Below are positions 54,963 through 64,000 of a DNA stretch of 64,000 nucleotides, piece by piece. Source of the DNA: Symsagittifera roscoffensis (taxonomy: Eukaryota > Xenacoelomorpha > Acoela > Convolutidae); contig NC_087062.1 in the NCBI RefSeq assembly GCF_963678635.1, positions 56,433,970 through 56,497,969 of the forward strand. The letters run 5' to 3'. Position numbers and translations under genes: made by a program. Numbering within the stretch: position 1 is the stretch's first letter; each line of letters begins with the position of its first letter. The notes under the pieces are model-generated. The model saw only the letters and a program-made list of their open reading frames with translations, was not told where the DNA came from and searched no databases.

Positions 54963-57279
54963 GAAAAATATGAAAAAACAATGAAATGAATGCAATTGTA
55001 ACAATTAACAGGGCATTCAACAACGCTTTTTTTTTCAAAAACTGAACAATAAAAACAACTTAAAGTTTCTTTTTACATTAAATTATCCAAATTGCAAAAG
55101 TAATACGTGTCAGATCTTCGTATTTTTAAAGCAGAAACAAAACTCTAAATTGGCAGACAGCGCACTTTCCAATCTGAAACAAAAACTTTGAAACGATTTC
55201 ATTTGCAAAATCACAAGAATCAAAATTGAGATTCTTGTTCAGCTTACTTTCTTTTTCATTAGCCTGTAACTATAACATTTGCTACCATCAACCGTTAAAT
55301 CCAGCGAAATTACTTCATTCTTTTGTTTAATTCTTAATTTAATGAAATTTTTTCAGTATCGAAAACAATTGAACTTAAAAAACTTGAAAAATTTGAGCAA
55401 TAAAATAAGGATAGAGGCCACATCTGCATCTGGTGCTAGTAACTTGACATCAACCCTCCAAAGGGTCCACAATTCGAAAATTTCAACAATTTCGAAAAAC
55501 CATACAAAACGTCATAGCTGAGAAAACAAAAACAGCGAAATTCTGTGACTAAAATAGCCTGAGCAAGCCAATCTGAAGGCAAGATTTGCAACCTTTGAGA
55601 GTATTGTCCACATAGGAGACAAAACTTGCAGCCTCTAAAATTACACTGCCAGCAACCACCACGTACAGAGCCGGGATTTTCAAATTTTGTGGAAAACTCA
55701 AAATCTAAATTTTTTGAAAAAAAAAAGAAGAAAATTTGAGAAAATTCAAAGCATTTGAGAAACTTCAAAGCATAAAACCATAACCCTGATCAAACGACAC
55801 AATTTGAGACCACCAATAATGATGACAGAAATCGAAAACTTTTAGGCCGAAAAAACAAAACAAAATCAAGAAATAGAAGTAATACCGAATCAGATTTAGT
55901 GATATAACAATCGCTATAAAAATAGCCAAAAGAAAGTTGGAAGAATGTAGAAGAACAATGAAACCAGAACAAAATTTCTGAACACTTTTTACCTTTCGAA
56001 AAAAAACATAAGCAGTTGAACGTTAGGCACACGTCCTTCAAAACGGTGGTTATGCATTCGAATCCCACTTCGGTCATGGTTTGAGGGGTCACAGTGTCAT
56101 CCGCCTCCTCAAGATGGGACCGACTGCGGCGAAATGGATGACATCTCTCTCCCCCATGGTTAGTCCTGCACTGAGCAGGACCAGGGGCAAAACAAGCGCT
56201 TTGAAATTCAAATACTGTTTATGATTGGCACTTTTTCGTAAATTATACCAATGAAAAAAAACTGGACCACAAGGTAATTTTGTTATTCTGCAACGGAATT
56301 TCTGTTATTATTAACAACGGAATGAGTATACAAATTGCAAAAGTTGTTACTAAAAAAACATCAACGCCCATGAAAGTGAAAATCACTTCGTTCTTTTACA
56401 CATTAAAAAATGTGTCTGTTGTTTGACGTGTGTACAGATTTGATATGATTCAGTTATTCAACTAGACAAGTTCGTTGCCTGGGACAAAAATCTTTTCCGA
56501 TTCGTTATTGCTTGCCATTCGCAAGGGTAAAAAGAGTCAGCAGCATTCATGTTTTTCAAACTGCATTTAAGACAGGAAATGAGGCAATTCAAAAAATAAA
56601 AAAACTCCTTATTTTGAAGTAACAAACATGGCTAGCAAACAGTTTGAAAATTGTCAACGGACTGTGAATTTTCAACTTTCGAGAATCAAAGAAGACATGC
56701 ATCACCTTAACGCTCTTCAATTTTCGAATATCTGTTTAATTTGAGAAAACTAGAAGAATACGTTATATCTTCGTATTAAACTTGAACAAAATCCACTTTT
56801 GAACCTGAATGCCAATCAAGTTTTTTCTCACCTAATTTGTCTTTTGATTCTAGTAAAGGCCGCCATTTGCTCCAGTTTACCTTATAAAATTGAAAAGAAC
56901 TTTCAACGAAATCAAAATCAATATCGATAATTAAAATGGAGCGTAAAAAACTAAATGACTTTGTCCTGATAAAGCAAACAAAACTACACAGCATAAATAA
57001 GTATCTTCACTTCGCTCAATGGCACTCAACAAATTATAATAAAATCAAACTTTCAAAATTGATTAGCATTTTTGGGCCAAATAGAAAGCTTGTATAGATA
57101 CAGTTCATGCATATTGTTTAGAATGGCTAAATTTTTGATTCAACAAAACATTTCAGCAATTTTTACTTTCTTAACTCATTTTTCAAAAGCTAACCCAATT
57201 TGAGAAAGGCGTGCCGATTAATCCAAAATCTAATAATTTCAATAAAACATATATTTAAGACATGTTTACACTAGCCCAT
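54963..57279. other. No gene recognised apart from repeats
   Basis: 55560-55690 matches the satellite family of 47-50 kb (AGGCAAGATTTGCAACCTTTG). A SINE lies at 56005-56200. 56511-56525 has the CTTGC.../GCAAG hairpin (CTTGCCATTCGCAAG). Otherwise AT-rich without coding signal. Confidence 0.5.
56005..56200 (+). repeat. tRNA-derived SINE
   Basis: A tRNA-like head with CGTCCTTCAAAACGGTGGTT and B box ATTCGAATCCCACTTCGG, followed by a GC-rich body (GGGACCGACTGCGGCGAAAT) ending with GTCCTGCACTGAGCAGGACC, a perfect GTCCTGC/GCAGGAC stem-loop. Unlike the SINE at 24.4 kb, it is on the plus strand and has a different body. Confidence 0.7.
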
Positions 57280-57448
57280 GACCATAAAAGGTTTATACGA
57301 TAATTTAAATGATTATTTAACAGACATAACAGACTATTCTTATAATCAAATTTGGATTATAACGGTTCCACGACCATAAAAGGTTTATACGATAATTTAA
57401 ATGATTATTTAACAGACATAACAGACTATTCTTATAATCAAATTTGGA
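57280..57448. repeat. 77-bp direct repeat
   Basis: 57280-57356 and 57372-57448 are identical, with 15 bases between. The spacing of 92 is not a multiple of three, so it would break any frame. It lies at the left edge of the MULE relic. Confidence 0.9.
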
Positions 57449-58474
57449 CGAACAGGAAGAGATTACCTTTAAAAACGAGCATGCTCATTTATCAAGCCCA
57501 TCAAAAAATCACGTTAAAGAATTTGCCAACGGAGTTTTTAAAAAAATCACAAACCTCCACCACAGATCGCCTGTAACGCAAAAATTGACTTTAACAATTT
57601 TTGAGCAGCGCAGAAAATACCAATTTACTATACATCTCATTGTCGTATAAACTGGATAAGGCAGCAAGCTTTGGAAACAATACCTGAGCCGAAAAACCTT
57701 GAGAGCGTTGACGAAACTCCGAAAGCTCTTAAAATCACACCCAGCTGAGATACGTTCCTATACTTAGATTCTAGTAAGCCAGACAGTCGAATTTTGTAGT
57801 TTGCAACATTGCATTCGCTCAATTTGCTCTATCAGACCGACAAATGTCAATGTGACGGAACATTTTAAGTGGTACCAGATGTTTTCTATCGAGCTTATAC
57901 GATACATGGAGTGATCGAAAAAAGTCTTAGACCTTTGGTGAACGTTACAGCATCCGGAAATATAAATGATTTCGAAGTAGTTCGTAACGCTAAAAGGAGA
58001 GCGCAGCCTGATACAGAAACTCAATTCAGTTTTTACCTAGGCAAGGCAGTATGATGAAAAGCACAGAAACTTAGATTTTAGCGCAAGTACATGGACGATG
58101 ATATTTTATGCCTAAATAACAAAAATTGATTTGTTTGGCACTCGTTACCCTTCATGATAAAACATTCGCTTTCAAAGATATCCGAAAAGGTACCTTCAGA
58201 GGAGTTAAGAAAAAAAGCGAACTACTTTGAAGACAGTCTATTGGTACCTGTTAAGGAATCAGACGCATTAAATCAAAAGTCTAAATTGAATCGGGTGCTT
58301 AGGGAAGATTCTCGCACGAATAATGCATTGGATGCATGGAATGTTAGCTTTAAAAAATTCGTGTCGACTAAGTCGAGAATGATCGGCGCTGATATTATAA
58401 GAAGAAAACATAAATATTCAATCGCCAACGAGAAACTCGTGCAAAACGCAAAAACTACAATCGAAACAACATAA
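57430..58474 (+). pseudogene. MULE/FLYWCH transposase relic 2
   Basis: Pieces in order: a FLYWCH-like end (NEHAHLSSPSKNHVKEFANG), FATLHSLNLLYQTD, CDGTF then TAA at the usual Lys, VVPDVFYRAYTIHGVIEKSL, and at 58154-58474 an open C-terminal part with LREDSRTNNALDAWNVSFKK, matching the R.rTNN..E.WH..F block of animal MULEs. The catalytic centre between PLV and the TNN block is mostly deleted. FLYWCH fingers bind DNA; MULE transposases have a DDE core with the first Asp in DGTF. More complete than relic 1 but still dead. Confidence 0.82.
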
Positions 58475-58479
58475 AGAAG

Positions 58480-59437
58480 TATTTGAAACAAACTTTTAGT
58501 ATACACATATTGAAAAACTTAATGCATATAAATAAAACTTTAAGCGGTTTGAGATTTTTTTTCATGTTTTACAGTTCTTTATAAAAGTGCTTCGAACTTG
58601 ACTCTAATCAAAGTAGGAAAATTTGATTTGGCCACTTTAAACTAAGTTGGCCAAATCGTCTGAGTTTTTTTTTGGCTGAATTTTCTTTTAAAATGGTTGA
58701 ACTGATCATGATTGATTTGTTTATGCGCCTTTTCAACTAGCCACCTTCGATTGTGGATTTTTTTTCATCTTAAAACTCTTGACGTCTTGAGCACATATAA
58801 TTTATAAGTGGTCATTTTCAATAAAGTAATGGCGTTTGAACCATGTCAATTTGAGACAACTAAAGCGCTATATATTTCGTTCTAGCAACGCATGAGCGGC
58901 GGATTAATCCGGCTCAAAAATTGTTCCATTTTTTAGGCAGAGCTATTTGGAACCAATATTTGAGTCCTAGACGCTAATTACATCACTTTGCACTTAACAT
59001 AGCGAGTGGGAGAATACTTCCAAAATAAAATCTAGAAAAAATTCCAACTTTTCTCTTTTATGAACTTTTAACAATTAAAAACTTTTTCAAAGGATGATTT
59101 ATTCCTGGCACCATAATGAAAATCGGCACACAGCAGTAATTTTCTTTTATCCGTCAAATCACAGCTACAAGCTGACCAAACCATTTTTGCGTTCTCAAAA
59201 TCCGATATATGAACAAACCTGCCAAAGATAATTCTTTCGGCTAGGAACATGTCTTAAACTATCAGTTTGGTGGTCTATTGAGGAAAAAGTAGTTTTTAAA
59301 AACTTTTCGAAAAGAGGGGCTACTCAAAAAAATCTGCTAAAATTTCAATTCAACTTGCTAATTAAAACAAAATCAAAATTTAATCGAATCAATCAACTCC
59401 CAAGAATCAACAGAAATAGTTTGAACAAATTTAAAAA
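58480..59437. other. No gene recognised
   Basis: Contains the 3' side of the coiled-coil gene on the minus strand (59438 is its stop). AT-rich; a possible polyadenylation word AATAAA (minus strand) was not obvious near the stop. Confidence 0.4.
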
Positions 59438-60482
59438 TTAGCAGTTAAGCCTTGACTTGGTTTCTAATTTGTTTATCTTTTCGGACAATTTCTCCTTAAG
59501 ATCTTGTAATTTTTTGCTATCGTAAGTTTTCACAATTTGCTCAAACTTGTCAATCCTAGCATTCAAATTGTTCAAAGCAGTCGACCTTGGACTTTCAACG
59601 TCTTCCAATAGCCATTTAGATGGTTTCTTCTGCTTCGAGTATTCTGAATTGAGTTTTGATGCACAGTTTTTGCATATCGAACCAATAGACTTCAATGCCT
59701 CCAATAAATGCTGAGTTGTATTACTCGAAACACTTTTCACGTCATTTGATTTTTTCAGATCTGTTTCAATTCCAATATTACCACTCGGTAAATTACTAAA
59801 GTCACTTTCTTCGGGGAATGGCATAACGTTTCCATTACAGTCGTGGATAACAGCCTGCTCTTCGTCCAAACTCAAGTGAAGTTGATCCAGTAACTTTTCC
59901 AGTAACTTCTGCTGCTGACTTATTAGTTGCCAAGTCTTCGAAACTTCAGCTCGCAATTGGTCTACAGACATTGATTTAATCGGATCATTTCTGCTGATGA
60001 AATCAGATTTATTGCTCACGTGTTTGACCAAACAGTTCCTCTCCAAGTTTAAAAGCTGATCACGTTTCTTCTGAAGAATTTCAGGTGCGTTTTGGAGTTT
60101 GCTCCAATCATTCCTCGCTTTGCTAATCAGTTCCGCTTTGCGTCTATTACTTTCAAATAAATGTTGCACCTCTTTTTCGTATTCCATAACTTCCTGCTCT
60201 CTCAGCTTCAACGTTCTAGAATATTCTCTCTTCAAGTCATTAACTTTTGCACTTAAGCCCGAAAGTTGCTCTTCGCATGCTTCTCTGAGTTTTCGTTCTG
60301 TCTCTAGCTTCCTGAACGATTCTTGCAGTCTGTCTTGTAAATAGTTGGCGGTTATGACCAACACTTTTCCACTCTGGGAGCTTTGAGGCAAACTGTTGTC
60401 GTTCAATTGAGACTCAATTGCTCGTCTTATGACTGAATTTGCATCACCTTCAGCATCATTCATATTCCTCAAAAACACAAAT
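59438..60482 (-). CDS. Coiled-coil protein, large terminal exon
   Basis: Open for 347 codons. Starts after an acceptor CGACAACAG with FVFLRNMNDAEGDANSVIRR; long heptad-like stretches follow (RLQESFRKLETERKLREACE, KREYSRTLKLREQEVMEYEK, ESNRRKAELISKARNDWSKL), a Gln-rich helix (QLISQQQKLLEKLLDQLHLS), a short CKNC pair, and a last coil KLQDLKEKLSEKINKLETKS before TAA. The internal Met (60463) could also be a start. One leading base fits the two-base overhang of the exon at 61419-61556. No catalytic motif; a structural, cytoskeletal or centrosomal role is a guess. Confidence 0.75.
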
Positions 60483-60611
60483 CTGTTGTCGTCTAAAAAA
60501 ACTCAAGATTGCGCTCTTCATTTTTGAAGAACTGGTCAGCTTTACAGAGAATCGCTATTGCGTCCAATTAAAACCGGTAAATTTTTGTTAAAAAAAAACG
60601 GAATTTCCCAC

Positions 60612-60786
60612 GTTTCGCCCCACACACATTTTGCGCCTCTTAAAATAATTAGTGGCACATTTCGCCCCTTATAATTTAACAAATTTCGCCCCTAACTGAT
60701 AACACATATAATTAACCGCCGCTTTCTTAGTTTACGATGTACGTGTGTGAGGCGAAATGTGCCAATAACTTCATGCGGGGCGAAAT
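60612..60786. repeat. Foldback with GGGGCGAAA arms
   Basis: Nested inverted repeats: TGGCACATTTCGCC (60653-60666) against GGCGAAATGTGCCA (60751-60764), and TTTCGCCCC (60613-60621) against GGGGCGAAA (60777-60785). Another TTTCGCCCC lies at 60684. Located in the intron of the coiled-coil gene. Looks like a small MITE-like foldback element. Confidence 0.7.
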
Positions 60787-61418
60787 GAGTGAGGGGCCAT
60801 AAGAAAATGTCAAAAATTTTTTGAAAAATTAGGTGAAAAAATAGTTACACCACGAAAACGTAAAACTAGGCCTGCACAATATCTAAGATGTTTCCTCGGA
60901 AAAAATCACGACCTAATTAGGCGTCTGAACCTCCCTCATCGACTCTTAAAAGTCTAATTCTCGATTATAAGACCCTTGCTATCGTAATTGTTAGAATATT
61001 AGTGCTCACGTGCCGATCTTTGAAAGTTCCGAGTTTGACAGAGAAAGTAAGCTCAAGCCATTTGATTATCAAAAAATTTATAACTGAAGAAATTTAAAAT
61101 TTCAGAAAAACGGATGGATTGCTATCTCCGCGATAGATCTGAAAGTTATAACTCGCATTTGAAAGAAAACCTTAAATTTTGCGTTATTTGCAATTTTGAC
61201 ATCAAAGAAATTGATTGTCTACCATTTAGCCAACGAATTTGAATAGAGCAGAAAAAATGATTGGTGGGTAAATATGAACTGGAGATATCTAGGTTACAAA
61301 AAATAGGCTATAACTCGAGTTAGGCGAGGGGGAACGAAAATCAGCACCTAGTATGCATCCATTATTTTGCCCGTTTCAAATCGACTCTAGCTCAAATTTA
61401 AAATTTCAAAGAAATTAC

Positions 61419-61556
61419 TGTTCCATTCTTGTAAAGTGTTGTTGATACGAGGCCAGAAGTAATTCAAAGCCAGTCAGCGAAGTTGGCTCTGCCATCTCTG
61501 GTCTTTTTTCGCGTCGAACTCTATTTACAGCTTTTTTTGGCAGATTAACTTGGTAA
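61419..61556 (-). CDS. Upstream exon of the coiled-coil gene
   Basis: Acceptor AGCTGTTCAG, one leading base, then YQVNLPKKAVNRVRREKRPE, MAEPTSLTGFELLLASYQQH and FTRMEQ split by the donor CA|GTAATT. It joins 60482 in phase. A Met (61495) inside would also allow it to be a first exon. The intron of 936 bases contains the foldback at 60612-60786. Confidence 0.6.
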
Positions 61557-61752
61557 CTGAACAGCTGTTTCTTGGTTAACACCACGCTGGGTTTTGAAAA
61601 TAGTCTGCCGTGGTGTTACATCAGATATTGCTGCTCGATCTTTAAGTGGTTTTCTGATTTTACGTTTTTCGATTTCAGCTGGATCGGGGAAGTGGCTGAT
61701 ATCTTTAACGGTTTCAACGGAGTCCTCTTTTGTACGCACACGTTCATTGCAA
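61545..61752 (-). CDS. Overlapping upstream coding block, frame out by one
   Basis: Acceptor CTTCTGCACAG, then CNERVRTKEDSVETVKDISH, FPDPAEIEKRKIRKPLKDRA and TPRQTIFKTQRGVNQETAVQ, ending in TAA at 61545. The next coding block (61556-61419) is in another frame with no gap, so the two are probably one protein interrupted either by one wrong base near 61555 or by a 26-base GT-AG segment (61583-61558) that does not restore the phase. Charged, helical. Confidence 0.5.
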
Positions 61753-61811
61753 CTGTGCAGAAGGTGAGTAAAAAATTGTCTGACAGTGTTCGGTGTTTGA
61801 TACATGCACAC

Positions 61812-64000
61812 CCTTCCAAAATTAGCAACTCAAATTTTTTGTTGGTAAGTATAATTTCCAGTGATAGTAAAAGAATACTGTTCGATTGAGTGGAGCCAAA
61901 TGTTCCCTAATGAAATAACCAGAGCAATCGTGTTTTTGACTGGATGAAAATAAACAGTCTTTTTTTCAATTGTATTAATTTTTATGTTTCGGGGATTATT
62001 GCTTTAATGTGTGGACGCTGCTGTTATCTAGGTAATCCATATTTTCTGCTTAACTACCAATTATCATCCGGATTAATTAAAACCAAAATTTTTTTAATCC
62101 ATGCGAAATGTTTTAACCACTTTTTGGAACAACTATCAATTCTATCAATGGGACTGTTGTTCGGACTAATTTTTGGAATATTTTTAGGAATTTTATTGTA
62201 AAGGACCGTTTTTTTGAACTTCGGTATAATTTCTCGACTATTTTGCACAGGACTGTTTTGTACAGACACAGTTAATTGAAATAGCTACACGATTTTCTTC
62301 CTTTAGAAAACTTTGAAAATAAACAGCCAAAAGAAACAAACCCTCACACACACACACACACACTAGCTTTTGTTTCCCTAGACACATTCGACTGAAAAAC
62401 AAAATCAAAGTAAAAACTACATTGTTAATTCATCAAAAAAAGAGAAGAAAATAACATACTTTTTTCAAGTAATAGTCATTAGCCACCAGTTCGTCGCTAC
62501 TGTTCATCGCTACTTTCAAAACTCAAAGTCATTCTCATTTTTCTTTTCGTTTAATCTTTATCGGAGAGTGTACTTTGCCTTCCTTTTAGCAATAAAAATT
62601 GAATACCTTATCCAAAAAAATGAATTTTTGTTAATTTAACCCAGAAGCGGAGCTGAACTTCGCAAACAAAAGAACAGCAAAAAGTATCATTCAAAATGGC
62701 AGAACAAAAGAAAAGGGCCAGAATATACAGCTAGCAGACATATGGTAAAGAGTCAATGATCTCCTCAAAACCGGAGAAAAAAACGACTGGTTATTGTTTG
62801 AGATTTTTCCAGCAAGCTCGCTCAATTTCAAGATTTGTTTATGATTGACAACTTTTTGATAAACACTAACGTAACTTGGGGAAACTTGATCAAAAAATAA
62901 AAATTTTACTACCCCAGGAAAACTAAAAATGCAGACCAATTTTCGAAATTAAAAATCATTCTCATTTTTCAAAAAAAAAGCGACCAATAAATTTTTTCAC
63001 TACGTTCATTGACAGGTACAAAAAATATTAGGATCAAGAAGACGTACAAAAATATAAGGATCAACTTCAAAACCCAAGTAGGAAATACAGGGACCAATTA
63101 GCTTGCCTAATTTTATAATTAAAAGATTATTTGTGCCAGTTTTGATGAAATCACCCCACTTAAATGAGTCACATTTGCGCAATGATCATCATAAAAAAGT
63201 CCAAAAGAGACCTAATCCAATCAATTAATAAACTGCCAAAATTCTAATTTACTCAACTTGCAGGTTATTACTTTTTTGCATCTCACGGGTGTAAAAAATA
63301 TCCCTCAAGAACATTTCTCTTGATCAAATTTGCAGTAACGTGCATTTAAAAAAAGAGTAAACTCAGCGTATGACACACATGCTCGGCTGCCTAATGAACA
63401 GTAAAATGAGAAACTTCATGGTCTTGCTGGCCTCGAACCATGAAACAGCATAAAGAAAAACAAAAAATTGAATTCGTATGCAATAAAATTATAACACCCT
63501 TTTAAAGCAGAACTAATTGTATAGAAGCGCAGCGAAGCTTCTCTCACTTCCGATACAACACCAGAGTAACACTGCAAGCTAGCGAATAGAAAAAGGGAAA
63601 GAAATAGCAAAGTCAAAAAAATTTGAAGAGAAAAATTTTTCATGGAAAAATGAAAAATTCAATTTTCAGAAAAAAACAGTTGACAAATACAACTACTAGT
63701 ATTAACTAAGCTTTGAGTATTTATCGAGCCGACAATACGTAGGTAAACGCCAATTGAGCCGAGAACAAAAAAGCTGCGCAATTGTACTCATAAACAAATT
63801 TCGAGCATTCAATGTTAAGACTTTCCAATTTCACACCAAACGAGCTGAATTGATACAGCCGATAAAACCTAAACTGGAACCATTTAGGCCTAGTAAAGCT
63901 TGAGATCTATAAAAAACCAAAGGAAAATATACAAAGTCAGGGCTAGTAAAACTATAAAATACCGGCGTAAATTAACATTTTTCAAATACCGGGAAAACTG
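61812..64000. other. No gene recognised; repeat fragments
   Basis: A (CA)n microsatellite at 62344-62363; element-type ends at 62642-62666 (CAGAAGCGGAGCTGAACTTC) and 63522-63560 (AGAAGCGCAGCGAAGCTTCT then CACTTCCGATACAACACC). A B-box-like GGTTCGAGGCC (minus strand) at 63428-63438. No frame with splice signals. Confidence 0.5.

Noticed and set aside
1290..58000. TAA and TAG used as sense codons (for example Gln) in this genome
   Set aside because: In-frame TAA/TAG are frequent in coding-like blocks and one falls on a conserved Gln (44516), but others fall on positions that in relatives are Lys (MULE DGTFK), Phe-like (RNase H EH*KNYL), small residues (before FTSR) or hydrophobic residues. They show no single amino acid, and the clean two-exon gene and large coiled-coil exon use normal stops.
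1..64000. Bacterial-type features (operons, CRISPR arrays, riboswitches)
   Set aside because: The window is eukaryotic with spliced genes and animal transposons; no direct-repeat/spacer array or other prokaryotic signal was seen.

Overview
This is a gene-poor, AT-rich piece of a eukaryotic, almost certainly invertebrate animal, nuclear genome. Evidence for this is GT-AG introns with poly-pyrimidine acceptors, exons for a PH/ArfGAP protein of ARAP type and an eIF4G-like low-complexity exon, and relics of at least five transposon classes. I cannot name the species. Most of the real coding signal lies on the minus strand and in many short exons, so most long open frames are either transposon relics or single exons.

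Layout. 1-9421: two head-to-tail, decayed copies of a Ty3/gypsy retrotransposon (gag, protease, RT, RNase H, integrase, C-terminal tail), fused without an LTR between them, then a polypurine tract and a candidate 198-bp 3' LTR (9681-9878). 9885-14130: a nested tandem repeat, two ~2-kb units each with two ~630-bp halves that carry a CCTCCTG/CAGGAGG stem-loop. 15.1-16.7 kb: unrecognised exon-like frames on both strands. 16.98-21.7 kb: a diverged duplicated segment and a Tc1/mariner transposase relic. 22.7-34.4 kb (minus): a spread-out gene with PH and ArfGAP-like domains; introns hold tRNA-derived SINEs, a MULE relic and short tandem repeats. 34.8-37.4 kb: three ~0.6-kb tandem units and a candidate new dispersed element. 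39.4-42.7 kb (minus): further exon-like coding blocks with frame breaks, including a type II membrane-protein start. 44.17-45.49 kb: a GC-rich reverse-transcriptase C-terminal relic. 45.93-50.65 kb (minus): a clean two-exon gene whose 4.2-kb intron is filled with a degenerate satellite. 52.65-53.69 kb (minus): the eIF4G-like exon, bracketed with a BEL/Pao relic by a ~140-bp direct repeat. 57.3-58.5 kb: a FLYWCH/MULE relic. 59.4-61.75 kb (minus): a coiled-coil gene with spliced 5' part. 61.8-64 kb: no gene seen.

Recurring theme: several coding blocks are interrupted by one-base frame shifts (often in homopolymers) or by one in-frame TAA/TAG. Some are true transposon decay, others may be assembly indels or missed tiny introns. 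No complete new system was demonstrated; the best candidates for something undescribed are the hairpin-bounded dispersed element (36711-37397, 42952-44081), the stem-loop higher-order repeat (9.9-14.1 kb) and the LTR-less gypsy dimer.
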